Source of the DNA: Nostoc sp. UCD121
Lineage (GTDB): Bacteria; Cyanobacteriota; Cyanobacteriia; Cyanobacteriales; Nostocaceae
NCBI RefSeq assembly: GCF_014222285.1
Contig: NZ_JACKZS010000013.1
Location: 1 to 64,000, forward strand
Reading direction: 5' to 3'
Length of the DNA: 64,000 nucleotides
The notes below the pieces were generated by a model, which saw only the letters and a list, made by a program, of their open reading frames with translations, had not been told where the DNA came from and searched no databases. The position numbers and the translations under genes were made by a program. This document shows positions 1-9,227 of this stretch, piece by piece. Every line of letters begins with the position of its first letter. Position 1 is the stretch's first letter.

Positions 1-228
1 TAACCTGAGTTCGGGATAAGAAATCCTCAAAAGCCTTGAATTATCGTTGTTCGGTCTAAAGCTCTGTTTTCATCTATTGTCAATAAGACATATTGCTGAG
101 ATTAGTTTCATTTGTGAACCTTATTGACAAAATGATTCCACTTTTATCCCTGCTTTGACCAATTCCAGTTTTATTCAATCCTGACAGAATAAGCTTTTTA
201 GCTTCTGGCTTAACCCGAACTCAGGTTA
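1..228. mobile_element. MITE-like element with 20-bp terminal inverted repeats
   Basis: Bases 1-20 and 209-228 are inverted copies of one 20-mer (TAACCTGAGTTCGGG core) with one mismatch. A second nested inverted pair lies inside (about 77-88 and 120-131, TTGTCAATAAG type). No open frame of useful length lies between the ends, so this looks like a non-autonomous element mobilised by a transposase elsewhere. The left end coincides with the window edge, so target duplications cannot be read. Confidence 0.6.
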
Positions 229-376
229 CTTATTGCAACTGCGTCGGAAGGGGGATTAGGTTTTTCATAACTTGAAAAGTCAGTGTTTATGTAAGGTTTC
301 GGCAAAAGGTAGTATTCGTCCTGCCTCCTGCCTCTCTTGTTAATATTTTGATAGACAGTATGCATTTCTCCTCGCT

Positions 377-1996
377 ATGTTACGACTAACAGAAGTAAAG
401 CTCCCGCTTGATCATCCTGAAGATGAGATCAAGACTGCCATCCTCAAAAAGCTGCAAATCACGGACGAAGATTTGATCAGCTATTCCATCTTCAAGCGTA
501 GCTACGATGCCCGTAAGAAAGGAGAGATTACCCTTGTTTATATTCTGGATGTAGAAACGACTCAGGAAACTCATCTACTCAAGCGTCTGAAAAGAGATCC
601 TCATGTAATGGTCACGCCAGACATGAGTTATCGCCCAGTGGCAAAAGCACCAAGCAATTTGGCGATTCGCCCCATCGTGATTGGTACTGGGCCTTGTGGA
701 TTGTTTGCGGGTTTGATGCTGGCGCAAATGGGGTTCCGTCCCATCATTTTAGAACGTGGGAAACAAGTCCGCGATCGCACTGCTGATACTTTTGGCTTTT
801 GGAAAAAAAAATCAGACTTCAACCCCGAATCTAATGCCCAGTTTGGCGAAGGTGGGGCGGGTACATTCTCTGATGGCAAACTCTACAGTCAAGTCAAAGA
901 TCCTCAGCATTATGGGCGCAAGGTATTAACCGAACTTGTCAACGCCGGAGCCTCACCGGAAATTCTCTATATTAACAAACCGCACATCGGCACTTTTAAA
1001 CTGGTGGGAATCGTCCAAAGTATGCGTGCCAAAATTGAATCCCTCGGCGGTGAAATCCGCTTTCAAAGTCGGGTGGAGGATATCAACATCGAAAATGGAC
1101 AGGTGCGGGGAGTCACCCTCGCCAGTGGGGAATATATCGCTAGCGATTATGTAGTTTTGGCGGTGGGTCACAGCGCCCGCGATACCTTCCAAATGCTATT
1201 TGAACGCGGAGTTTACATAGAGCCGAAACCTTTTTCCATCGGCTTTCGGGTCGAACATCCGCAGACTCTCATCGATCAATGTCGTTTCGGCGCTCAAGCT
1301 GGTCATAAGCTTTTAGGTGCTGCCGATTATAAACTGGTTCACCACTGCCAAAATGGTCGTTCCGTTTATAGTTTTTGTATGTGTCCAGGAGGTTTGGTGG
1401 TTGCAGCCGCATCAGAACCGGGGCGACTTGTCACCAATGGGATGAGCCAATACTCTCGCAATGAGCGTAATGCCAATAGTGCGATTGTTGTGGGCATCAC
1501 CCCCGAAGATTATCCGGGAAATGCCTTGGCAGGAATTGACTTTCAACGACGCTTAGAAGAACAGGCTTTTAAATTAGGCGGTGAAACTTATGAAGCTCCA
1601 GGGCAGTTGGTGGGAGACTTTCTCAACCATCGCCCCTCGACAGCATTCGGCACAGTTAAACCGTCTTATACACCGGGGGTACATTTGGGTGATTTGAGTG
1701 AGAGTTTACCAGATTATGCGATCGCAGCTATCCGCGAAGCACTTCCTGCTTTTGAGAAACAAATTAAAGGATTTGCAATGAATGATGCCGTTTTGACTGG
1801 TGTGGAAACCCGCACGTCGTCACCGATTCGGATTAAACGCAATGAGGATTATCAGAGTTTAAATACAGTCGGTCTTTATCCGGCTGGTGAGGGAGCGGGA
1901 TATGCAGGGGGAATTCTCTCGGCGGGTATCGATGGGATTAAAGTAGCAGAAGCAGTGGCTTTAAGTATTTTGAGGAATTGCGATCGCAAGTCTTGA
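377..1996 (+). CDS. FAD-dependent dehydrogenase (COG2509-type)
   Basis: The protein has 539 residues. A 90-residue N-terminal domain is followed by a dinucleotide-binding fold whose GTGPCG loop sits at residues 103-108 and runs into an acidic strand end (ILERGK). The segment after residue 150 (NAQFGEGGAGTFSDGKLYS) and the C-terminal FAD contact (YPAGEGAGYAGGI) are typical of the uncharacterised family of large FAD-dependent dehydrogenases found in cyanobacteria and plastids. The substrate is unknown for the family. No signal peptide or membrane segment is visible, so it is probably cytosolic. It is a single gene downstream of the MITE-like element and convergent with the RNA methyltransferase. 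No clear Shine-Dalgarno sequence precedes the ATG. Confidence 0.85.
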   Translation: MLRLTEVKLPLDHPEDEIKTAILKKLQITDEDLISYSIFKRSYDARKKGEITLVYILDVETTQETHLLKRLKRDPHVMVTPDMSYRPVAKAPSNLAIRPIVIGTGPCGLFAGLMLAQMGFRPIILERGKQVRDRTADTFGFWKKKSDFNPESNAQFGEGGAGTFSDGKLYSQVKDPQHYGRKVLTELVNAGASPEILYINKPHIGTFKLVGIVQSMRAKIESLGGEIRFQSRVEDINIENGQVRGVTLASGEYIASDYVVLAVGHSARDTFQMLFERGVYIEPKPFSIGFRVEHPQTLIDQCRFGAQAGHKLLGAADYKLVHHCQNGRSVYSFCMCPGGLVVAAASEPGRLVTNGMSQYSRNERNANSAIVVGITPEDYPGNALAGIDFQRRLEEQAFKLGGETYEAPGQLVGDFLNHRPSTAFGTVKPSYTPGVHLGDLSESLPDYAIAAIREALPAFEKQIKGFAMNDAVLTGVETRTSSPIRIKRNEDYQSLNTVGLYPAGEGAGYAGGILSAGIDGIKVAEAVALSILRNCDRKS

Positions 1997-2019
1997 GGCG
2001 GAAGCCCTCAAATTAGGCA

Positions 2020-2040
2020 TTCTCAGGCTTCGACTGAGAA
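2020..2040 (+). terminator. weak hairpin after the FAD dehydrogenase
   Basis: TTCTCAG and CTGAGAA form a 7-bp stem around a 7-nt loop, 24 bp after the stop codon. No T-run follows, so a terminator role is only possible. Confidence 0.2.
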
Positions 2041-2177
2041 CGAAATCATACTGGATGCGATCGCAATGGGAAATTTAGCCGAACGTTAAAGCTGGTTCTT
2101 CACAGAAGTTAAATAGGGCTGACTCACTTTCTGATTCATCTTCAAAGACAGCCGCTAAACAATACTACAAATCGCCC

Positions 2178-3299
2178 TTAGTACAGTTCATATTTCATTA
2201 ACTGACAAGGTATAGTTCCGTTGTACACTGAAATCCGTTTGGATGATTTCAGCCCAATGGATTGAGACAGTTCCTTGTTACCACTCAGCACAAAAGCAGT
2301 CCAGCCTTTGAAGCGTTGTTTCAACACATCGCCCAAAAGTTTGTAAAATTCCCCTAAATCAATATCTTGCCCTAGCCGTTCGCCATAAGGTGGATTACAG
2401 AATAAAATCCCACTGTCTGCGGGGGCAACAACATCAGCAAGCTCCATTTGAGAAAACCATACATGATTATCAACGCCGCAGTTTTGGGCATTGTTAATCG
2501 CTTGCTCAATTATATTTTCATCGCGATCGCTTCCCCAAATAGGTGCGGGAAGGGTATCCAGTTGGCTGTCCTTAGCTTCTTGGAGCAGCTTTTCTAAAAG
2601 AGACAGATCAAAATCGAGCCAATTTTCAAATCCAAAGGACTCACGAAACAGCCCCGGTGCGATGTTCAGTGCCTTTAAGCTAGCTTCCAGAGGTAAAGTA
2701 CCAGATCCGCAGAGAGGATCGTAGAACATTTGATCTGGCTGCCAACCCGAAAGTTGAATGAGGGCAGCAGCTAGAGATTCCTTGAGAGGGGCCGCTCCAA
2801 CCGCAGGACGATAGCCTCGGCGGTGTAGACTATTTCCAGAACTGTCGAGTTTAACAGTACAAAAATCGCGCTCAATATGAACATTAACCCGCACATCTGG
2901 TTCATGAAGTTCTACATTTGAACGCTCACCCAGTTTTTCCTGCTGCTGATCGACGATCGCATTTTTGACTTGTAGAGATGTGAAATGGCTGTGGTTGAGG
3001 TGTTTGTTTTTGCCCGTGACATTCACAGCTAGCGTCATATCTGGCGTTAAATAGTTTACCCAATCGATAGTCTGGATACCGCGATAGAGATCATCGGCAT
3101 TTTGGCAAGGAAACTCATCGATATTCACCAAGATTCGGAACGGTAGCCTAGCCCAGAGGTTGACGCGATAAAGCAGAGTGCGATCGCCCTCAAAGGCAAC
3201 ACCGCAAAATCCTGGCTCCACAGAATGGGCACCCAGTTGCTCTAACTCCTGAGCCGCCAGGGTTTCTAATCCGCGAGCAACTGTTGCAAAATAATTCAT
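2178..3299 (-). CDS. THUMP-domain 23S rRNA (guanine-N2) methyltransferase, RlmL family
   Basis: The protein starts MNYFATVARGLETLAAQELE, 373 residues. The N-terminal half is a ferredoxin-like plus THUMP region for RNA binding. The C-terminal half is a Rossmann methyltransferase with motif I DPLCGSGTLPLEA and the catalytic FCNPPYGERLG segment of N2/N6 base methylases. This matches the COG0116 family, whose known member RlmL modifies 23S rRNA. The frame stays open upstream to 3413, but that stretch reads through a heptamer repeat (ATTCGTA) and a palindrome, so I chose the internal ATG at 3299. It is the last of three leftward genes after hemW and the nucleotidyltransferase, though the palindrome may separate it from them. 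Confidence 0.85.
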   Translation of the reverse strand: MNYFATVARGLETLAAQELEQLGAHSVEPGFCGVAFEGDRTLLYRVNLWARLPFRILVNIDEFPCQNADDLYRGIQTIDWVNYLTPDMTLAVNVTGKNKHLNHSHFTSLQVKNAIVDQQQEKLGERSNVELHEPDVRVNVHIERDFCTVKLDSSGNSLHRRGYRPAVGAAPLKESLAAALIQLSGWQPDQMFYDPLCGSGTLPLEASLKALNIAPGLFRESFGFENWLDFDLSLLEKLLQEAKDSQLDTLPAPIWGSDRDENIIEQAINNAQNCGVDNHVWFSQMELADVVAPADSGILFCNPPYGERLGQDIDLGEFYKLLGDVLKQRFKGWTAFVLSGNKELSQSIGLKSSKRISVYNGTIPCQLMKYELY

Positions 3300-3336
3300 A
3301 ATTCGTAATTCGTAATTAATGGCTACTGAGACGCTC

Positions 3337-3369
3337 AGATCCCCGACTTCTTGAAGAAGTCGGGGATCT
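3337..3369. repeat. palindromic dispersed repeat, copy 1
   Basis: A 16-bp perfect inverted repeat centred on CTTCTTGAAGAAG, with CCCC/GGGG outer arms. On the plus strand it is followed by TTTTTGTTTTG, so it could terminate plus-strand transcripts. Related copies lie at 28287-28318 and 46534-46566. Just before it, at 3297-3320, are ATTCGTA heptamers. Confidence 0.7.
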
Positions 3370-3393
3370 TTTTGTTTTGAAACTAAGATTAAT

Positions 3394-4281
3394 CTAGAAA
3401 TTTCTAAAATCAATCATTGTCTGACGATAAGCATCTGGTAAACCTGTATCAAAACACTTACCTTTAACAATATATCCTGTCATTCCCTCTTCCTGACGCA
3501 ATCTTTCCAGACAGGATGTTAACTGAAATTCACCTCTTTCTCGTAAATTTTGCTTAATGTGTTCTGCTAAAAAGTCAAAAATTTTCGGAGTAAGTAAATA
3601 CAACCCAAATATACATAAAAACTCATTTTCTGCCATTCCCTCTACACGTAGATGTTGTTGTGCATATTCAATGCTTGGCTTTTCATAGAGTTGTGTAACT
3701 TCTAAAGTCGAGTTTAACTCTTGCCAAACTCCTGTTACACACCCAGATGTATGAAGATTTTCTGCTGGCGTTGTAATTAAGCTAACAACACTTCGATTAA
3801 CTTCTTTATAAACATCTAAAACTTGATCGGCACAAGATTTTTCAATATCAGAAGCATAAATATGGTCACCCAACATTAACAAAAATGGCTCATCTTTTAC
3901 CCAATCTTTAGCACAATATACCGCATGACCATAGCCTAATTGTTCCTCTTGCAATAAAAACGTAATTTTGCTACCTAAATCTTCGAGATATCGGCTATAT
4001 TCTTTATTTTGCGGTGAAAGTTTATCTAAAAATTCTTTTTTGGGTGGGTTTTTCAATAAATGTTCAAATACTTCTTGATCGTCCGGCTGTACCACAATCC
4101 CCACTTCTGTAATTCCAGCACTAATTGCCTCTTCAATAATTGCGAGAATGACAGGTTTTGCCCTCCCATCTTGATCAATAATCGGGAAAAGTTCTTTTTT
4201 CACAACCTTAGTCGCTGGAAACAACCGAGTCCCAAAACCAGCTACCGGAATCACAGCTTTTCTAACTTGATTTTTCTGCAT
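3394..4281 (-). CDS. UTP-glucose-1-phosphate uridylyltransferase-like nucleotidyltransferase
   Basis: From the ATG at 4281 the protein has 295 residues. It opens with the nucleotidyltransferase signature AGFGTRLFPATKVVKKELFP, the GalU form of the GxGTRxxPxTK loop, and has the metal-binding LMLGDHIY segment. Later GalU-like elements include YGHAVYCAKDW and the EKP motif. GalU makes UDP-glucose for polysaccharide and lipid synthesis; the sugar preference here is inferred only. The frame continues upstream to 4404 but without a plausible protein. The chosen ATG follows a strong GGGGAGG site. It lies 58 bp after hemW on the same strand, separated by a CTCTGCGG-type repeat. Confidence 0.8.
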   Translation of the reverse strand: MQKNQVRKAVIPVAGFGTRLFPATKVVKKELFPIIDQDGRAKPVILAIIEEAISAGITEVGIVVQPDDQEVFEHLLKNPPKKEFLDKLSPQNKEYSRYLEDLGSKITFLLQEEQLGYGHAVYCAKDWVKDEPFLLMLGDHIYASDIEKSCADQVLDVYKEVNRSVVSLITTPAENLHTSGCVTGVWQELNSTLEVTQLYEKPSIEYAQQHLRVEGMAENEFLCIFGLYLLTPKIFDFLAEHIKQNLRERGEFQLTSCLERLRQEEGMTGYIVKGKCFDTGLPDAYRQTMIDFRNF

Positions 4282-4339
4282 TAACCTCCCCTCCCCTCTT
4301 CTCTCTGCGGACTCTGCGCTGCCTTGCCTCTGCGGTTCG

Positions 4340-5521
4340 TCATCCCAACTTCTCAAACAACTCTGCCAACACCACATTAGAAAACAAAAACCCTTGGGGA
4401 TCAATCAAACGCAACCTTCCCTCTGTAACTTCCACCCAACCTTTATCAAAATACCCTTGCAAACACCTGCAAACTTCCTTCACCTTCTCTTCGCCAAACG
4501 CCTCTGCCAACGCCATCAAACTCAAACCCTCCGCCAAACGCAACCCCAACATTAACGTTTCTAACAATACTTCCTTTGTGGGGGTAACATCACAATCAAT
4601 TACACCGCCAGCTTGTACCCACTGGTAATACTCCCTAGTCTTACGCGGACGAGTGAAGCGTTTTCCTTCAACATAACTTGCTGCACCCATACCAAAGCCG
4701 TAGTAAGGGCGGTTTTCCCAATAAACTCGATTATGCCGACACTGATGCTTAGGTTGGGCATAATTGGAAATCTCATAATGCTCATAACCTGCACTAGTCA
4801 AAACCTGCTGCCCCATCTGGTACATTTTGACTGTGGCTTCATCCGTAGGCAAAGGAGTATCACCTGGTTTGTAGAAACGACCAAAGGCTGTACCTGGTTC
4901 GATGGTAAGATCATATATGGAAATATGAGTGGGTAAAAGTTCTACCGCTTTAGTTAGAGAATCCTGCCATTGATCCAAAGACTGATGCGGCAACCCAGAA
5001 ATTAGGTCTAAGCTAAATTCGGGAATCTCGACTTGGTGGATTAACTCCACAGCTGCGAAAATATCTTCAACTGAGTGCGATCGCCCCGCCCTTTGCAATA
5101 ATTCTTTTTGAAAGGCTTGTACACCCAAACTTACCCGGTTCACACCTGCACTGCGATAGCCTACTATATGTGCTAAATCAAAGGTACCTGGGTCAATTTC
5201 CATAGAAATTTCTGCCCCAGATGCAATACCAAAATGCTTCTCCAATTCTCCCACTATCCGTTGTAGCTGTTCTGTTGATAGCAGCGAAGGAGTGCCACCA
5301 CCGAAGAAAATTGTCTTTAGGGGTTGGTCAAAGGCTGGTGTAATGGTAATTTCTTGACATAGTACCTCAACATATTGGGAGATAGTACCAGATGTTTCGC
5401 CCCGCAAGCGATCGCCCACAACAGACACCGGGAAATCACAATAAAAACACCGCCGTCTGCAAAAGGGAATATGCACATAAGCAGAACTCGCAATTCCAGA
5501 AACACTAAATTTTTGACTCAT
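4340..5521 (-). CDS. hemW: HemW-type radical SAM protein
   Basis: The 393-residue protein carries CRRRCFYCDF near residue 21: three cysteines for the 4Fe-4S cluster, with phenylalanine where HemN has a fourth cysteine. That substitution is the hallmark of HemW, a heme-binding chaperone, rather than oxygen-independent coproporphyrinogen oxidase. The GGGTPSLL motif (about residue 95), a SAM-binding glycine region and the HemN C-terminal domain follow. Annotation pipelines often call it coproporphyrinogen III oxidase. It is first in a leftward run and divergent from the PIN-TRAM gene. Confidence 0.87.
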   Translation of the reverse strand: MSQKFSVSGIASSAYVHIPFCRRRCFYCDFPVSVVGDRLRGETSGTISQYVEVLCQEITITPAFDQPLKTIFFGGGTPSLLSTEQLQRIVGELEKHFGIASGAEISMEIDPGTFDLAHIVGYRSAGVNRVSLGVQAFQKELLQRAGRSHSVEDIFAAVELIHQVEIPEFSLDLISGLPHQSLDQWQDSLTKAVELLPTHISIYDLTIEPGTAFGRFYKPGDTPLPTDEATVKMYQMGQQVLTSAGYEHYEISNYAQPKHQCRHNRVYWENRPYYGFGMGAASYVEGKRFTRPRKTREYYQWVQAGGVIDCDVTPTKEVLLETLMLGLRLAEGLSLMALAEAFGEEKVKEVCRCLQGYFDKGWVEVTEGRLRLIDPQGFLFSNVVLAELFEKLG

Positions 5522-5772
5522 TTTGAGAAAAGTTTTAAGTTAAGCCAACTGCGAATTAGAGACAATGAAAATGAGCAGTTAATTTACAAATTTTTGTCGT
5601 TTTACAAAGAAACAATGAAAAATATTAAGATAAAAGCCTTTAGTTATAATAATTGCAGATATTGTCAGCCTAAACCCTTAGTGTAAGTCAATATTGATCA
5701 GTTTATCTTACCGATGAAATAAAAAATACTTAACTTTCTCGGTGAACACAGTTGCAGGAAAACAACATAACC

Positions 5773-6849
5773 ATGCTTGACGCAATTATCATTTTCTCAT
5801 TTATCCTGGCAGCTTCGGGAATAGGGTTCTACAGCATTGAACTACTACCCAATGGCACTCTCGATCAGGTAACGAATCTAGAAGCTTTACGCTTAGTTGT
5901 TGCCGTCTTTGCCGCTATTATTGGTGGTGCGATCGGGCTGAGTTTCCAGACGACATATCGCCGTCTAGAATCACAAGTCAAAGAAATGCCTCTGGAAGTG
6001 ATCTTAACTCGTGCCATTGGCTTAGTAATTGGTTTGTTGCTAGCTAACCTCATGTTAGCCCCACTATTCTTACTACCCATCCCCGCAGATTTTGGATTTA
6101 TTAAGCCACTTGTGGCAGTTGTCGGTAGTATTATCCTCTCCGTTACTGGCATGAATTTGGCAGACACCCACGGGCGGGGTTTATTGCGGTTCATTAATCC
6201 CAACACCGTCGAATCGATGGTTGTGGAAGGAACGCTAAAACCAGCTAATACAAAAGTTTTAGACACCAGTTGCATTATTGATGGTCGCATTGAAGCGCTA
6301 TTAGAAACAGGGTTTCTAGAAGGACAAATTCTCGTACCGCAATTTGTCTTGCAAGAACTCCAACAAGTAGCGGATGCTAGCAAAGATCAAAAGCGGGTGC
6401 GGGGAAGGAGAGGACTAGAAATTCTCAACCGTATTAAAGAAGAATATCCCGATCGCATTTTGATTAATGCAGTTGACTACGAAGATATCCCCACAGTGGA
6501 TGCCAAGTTGGTACGCTTTGCCCAAGAAATTAGCGGCACACTGCTAACTAACGACTACAACTTGTCTAAAGTCGCCAGTGTGCAGAAAGTACCTGTTTTG
6601 AATGTAAATGATTTAGTGAACGCCGTCCGTCCCAGTTATTTACCTGGCGACAACCTGGATTTGAAAATTCTCAAGGAAGGCAAAGAACCCAGTCAAGGCA
6701 TTGGCTATCTAGATGACGGCACAATGGTAGTTGTTGAAGAAGGTAGCAGTTATGTTGGTGGTGAACTGCGAGTAGTAGTCACCAGTGCTTTGCAAACCAC
6801 CGCAGGAAGAATGATTTTTGCCAAACCCCAAGCATCAGCATTGGCGTGA
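5773..6849 (+). CDS. PIN and TRAM domain membrane protein, YacL-like
   Basis: Four N-terminal hydrophobic segments (within residues 1-130) are followed by a PIN nuclease domain beginning LDTSCIIDGRIEALL, with acidic residues spread as in PIN active sites (LDTS, QELQ, TVDAKL, TNDYN). A TRAM-like beta domain near the C-terminus (GYLDDGTMVVVEEG) completes the YacL architecture. Members are membrane-anchored predicted ribonucleases of unknown target. I chose the ATG at 5773, which is preceded by GGAA 12 nt upstream; an in-frame TTG at 5752 would add seven residues. A strong terminator follows, so the gene is probably monocistronic. Confidence 0.85.
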   Translation: MLDAIIIFSFILAASGIGFYSIELLPNGTLDQVTNLEALRLVVAVFAAIIGGAIGLSFQTTYRRLESQVKEMPLEVILTRAIGLVIGLLLANLMLAPLFLLPIPADFGFIKPLVAVVGSIILSVTGMNLADTHGRGLLRFINPNTVESMVVEGTLKPANTKVLDTSCIIDGRIEALLETGFLEGQILVPQFVLQELQQVADASKDQKRVRGRRGLEILNRIKEEYPDRILINAVDYEDIPTVDAKLVRFAQEISGTLLTNDYNLSKVASVQKVPVLNVNDLVNAVRPSYLPGDNLDLKILKEGKEPSQGIGYLDDGTMVVVEEGSSYVGGELRVVVTSALQTTAGRMIFAKPQASALA

Positions 6850-6884
6850 GGGAAATGTCCGGTGCAATTAAATATAAATTGTGC

Positions 6885-6922
6885 AATCGGTGCAGTCAAC
6901 CTGCACCGATTATTTATTTTTA
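6885..6922 (+). terminator. Rho-independent terminator of the PIN-TRAM gene
   Basis: AATCGGTGCAG and CTGCACCGATT form a perfect 11-bp stem with a TCAAC loop, followed by ATTTATTTTTAA. It lies 35 bp past the stop codon. Confidence 0.85.
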
Positions 6923-7409
6923 ATCACCAGATTTGCTTACCTGCAAATACTGTAACTGCTCAATTGATAACCCTGTCAACCTTGCTATCTGTTCTAACTG
7001 GCTCAATTGTACTACTCAACACTGCCAAAGGTAAAAGTCCAGGTGTTCTCAAAAATACTTCGGTTGGTTGTTCCCAAAGTCTAATAACTGCAAATTCATG
7101 GCGTGTTCCAGCAATTGTAAATGTATTTTGTTGCACCAAATCCGAATTCGTCTGCTTGAGATAAATTACAACTTGATGCATTGATTTGTGGGGAAAACGG
7201 CGATACACTCGCAATCGATAGTCAATCATCCGAAAAGGAATTTCTGCATCCACTTGGCTTTGAAATTCCAAATGCAAGATATTTTGCTCCGACTGTTGCA
7301 GAATTAAGGCATCAGCACGAATGGGTTCGATAGATAAATCTTTTGGACTTAGTTCAGTTAAAGTAATGGGTTCGCCTAATAACCAAGTGGCGAAGTCGCT
7401 GGAGAAATT
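6920..7409 (-). pseudogene. remnant of an Rpn-like PD-(D/E)XK nuclease/transposase
   Basis: Read leftward from 7409, the frame gives SSDFATWLLGEPITLTEL, then a SIEPIRADALIL stretch, ILHLEFQSQ (catalytic core of this PD-(D/E)XK family), RMIDYRLRVYRRF and VIRLWEQPTEVFL. These are hallmarks of the abundant cyanobacterial family annotated as Rpn or DUF4351 transposase/nuclease. The N-terminus is missing: a TAA stop lies directly upstream and no start codon precedes the core. After LLPLAVLSST the frame is lost. A second segment in another frame ends in LTGLSIEQLQYL, as expected for the C-terminus, so an internal deletion or frameshift removed the middle. Confidence 0.7.
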
Positions 7410-7514
7410 TTAAGCTAAAAATTTACAGATATTGTCGAACATTTGAGAATTTCACCAAACAGATCGCTCATTTGCTATTTATCTGCAATTACTTAACCAA
7501 AAAAATTATATTTT

Positions 7515-7901
7515 CTAATTTTCATAAATTTCCAACGGCAAATTATCTGGATCTTTAAAAAAAGTGAATTTCTTACCTGTGATTTCGTCAATTCTGATAT
7601 TCTCTGTTTCTACACCTTGGGAGTTTAAGTAAAAAACAGTTTCCTCAATATTATCAACTTTAAAAGCAAGATGTCTTAACCCACAAGCCTCTGGTTTACT
7701 AGGTCGTTCTGGAGGATTTGGGAAAGAGAATAGTTCGATTTGAGTATTTTCTGCAACTTTTAAATCTAATTTATAAGAATATCTTTCAGCGCGAAAAGTC
7801 TCTTGAATAATTGAAAAACCTAAAACTTCTACATAAAATTTTTTTGAGCGATTATAGTCAGAACAAATAATCGCTACATGATGAATGCCTGTAGTTTTCA
7901 T
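7515..7901 (-). CDS. VOC-family protein, glyoxalase/YaeR-like
   Basis: This 128-residue protein fits a single vicinal-oxygen-chelate module pair. It has an N-terminal IHHVAI (metal-ligand His at 7 or 8), a central IELFSF with Glu, LRHLAFKV with His near 77, and the C-terminal Glu in LPLEIYEN. The four ligands of a metal-dependent glyoxalase-like fold are therefore all present. The closest known type is the YaeR/GloA2 group, whose substrate is not established. A GAGTTAG heptamer run lies upstream, between it and the VWA gene. It is leftward, like the VWA pair, but may have its own promoter. Confidence 0.85.
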   Translation of the reverse strand: MKTTGIHHVAIICSDYNRSKKFYVEVLGFSIIQETFRAERYSYKLDLKVAENTQIELFSFPNPPERPSKPEACGLRHLAFKVDNIEETVFYLNSQGVETENIRIDEITGKKFTFFKDPDNLPLEIYEN

Positions 7902-7946
7902 AAAAGTTAAGAGTTAGGAGTTAGGAGTTAGGAATTATTTAGAGGG

Positions 7947-9227
7947 CTATTCTTGTAAAACGGTTTTTGATACAATCCTAGTTTTCTTGAGGTCTGCTTC
8001 GGAAAGTTCTTCTCCAGCTTGCAGGCGAGTGGCGGAACTTTGCAACACTGTCGCTGCGCCTTTATCTCCGATTTGTAAAGCGGTTTTAGCTGCTGTTTGC
8101 AACATCGTTGCTGCACCAGTGCGATCGCCTTGTAGCAATTTTGCCTCGGCTAACTGGGTTTGGCGATACTTCGCTAATGCCAAAATAGACTGCTGTACCT
8201 GCGGATTAGAATCTGGTTGATACGCCCGCACCACATCTGCATACACTGGCACCAGGGGCGAAAGTAAGCCTTCTTGGTTAACTAATGGGTCATCATAGCG
8301 AATTTGCAGATGCCCGATCGCTTGTTTCCCCTCTGGCAATTGTCCCAGATAAATGTTCGCCAAAACTACCCGTTGTACATCCTGCATCAAATCTCCCAAA
8401 CGTACAGCAAAGCTACCATCAGCTTCTCGTTCCACTGGTAACTCGATTGTGTCTGGGGCAACTTGGGCAATGGGCTTCAATTCTGCTAATCGGACATTTG
8501 GCACTAGAGATAACAGCAAGTAGGCATTAGTTAGCCCAATTGACTGAATCCTTCCAAATAGTCGGCTAAATTGCTCCACAGCTTGTTCAGGATGTTCAAT
8601 ATGAGCTAGAGTACCACCACCGACATCGGCAATTTTTTCTAGCAAATCTTGATTCCAGTTATTGCCAAATCCGAAAGTGTTGATAGTTAGGTTCAGCTTG
8701 GCAGCCTTTTGCGCCAGTTTGAGACAGCGCTTATTGTCATCTCGCCCAATATCCCACTTCCAAATCCGCAAAGCGCTTTCACCATGCCCATCCGTCAGCA
8801 GGACCGCCTGGGAAACAGCGCCTCTTGTGCCCTTCATCAGTTCTGTAATTCCCAGTTCCAAACCCTCAGCGATCGCAGTGCCGCCACTAGCGCTGAGTTT
8901 GCTTTTAATTTGAGATTTGATGCTTTCGGGGTCTTCGATCGCTTGGTTAGGGATAATGACTTCCGCAGTACCGGAAAAAGCGACAACTGAGATGCGATCG
9001 CCAATTTTCAACCGATCTATTAATCCTTCCACTGCCTGAATCACCGTTTTGATCGGTTGTCCATGCATAGAACCACTTCGATCCAGAATCAGGCAGAGGT
9101 TAAGGGGCAGATTTTGGTCAAACTCACCAGCGATAGCCGAAATCGTCATTGCTAGTTGACGTTGGCTACTTGTTTGAGCCAGATCAACATTATTGTCATT
9201 TAACGCCGAGAGCAATTTAACTTTCAT
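7947..9227 (-). CDS. VWA-domain protein, tandem paralogue 2
   Basis: A von Willebrand factor A domain fills residues 40-220. The metal-ion site is complete: DRSGS at 49-53, the SGGT loop and LLTDGH. The C-terminal half (LRIRYDD-like beta region, then an alanine/glutamine-rich helical tail ending in RIVSKTVLQE) is unassigned. No signal peptide or membrane span is visible, so it is probably cytoplasmic. Its ATG overlaps the stop of the upstream paralogue by four bases (ATGA), which implies translational coupling. The two proteins are alike along most of their length, including the tail. This copy has an extra short insert after TDGHGESAL. The function of this cyanobacterial VWA group is unknown to me. 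Confidence 0.85.
   Translation of the reverse strand: MKVKLLSALNDNNVDLAQTSSQRQLAMTISAIAGEFDQNLPLNLCLILDRSGSMHGQPIKTVIQAVEGLIDRLKIGDRISVVAFSGTAEVIIPNQAIEDPESIKSQIKSKLSASGGTAIAEGLELGITELMKGTRGAVSQAVLLTDGHGESALRIWKWDIGRDDNKRCLKLAQKAAKLNLTINTFGFGNNWNQDLLEKIADVGGGTLAHIEHPEQAVEQFSRLFGRIQSIGLTNAYLLLSLVPNVRLAELKPIAQVAPDTIELPVEREADGSFAVRLGDLMQDVQRVVLANIYLGQLPEGKQAIGHLQIRYDDPLVNQEGLLSPLVPVYADVVRAYQPDSNPQVQQSILALAKYRQTQLAEAKLLQGDRTGAATMLQTAAKTALQIGDKGAATVLQSSATRLQAGEELSEADLKKTRIVSKTVLQE

Noticed and set aside
3300..3413. A longer N-terminus for the THUMP methyltransferase
   Set aside because: The extra codons read through ATTCGTA heptamers and a palindrome; MNYFATVARG is the family-like start.
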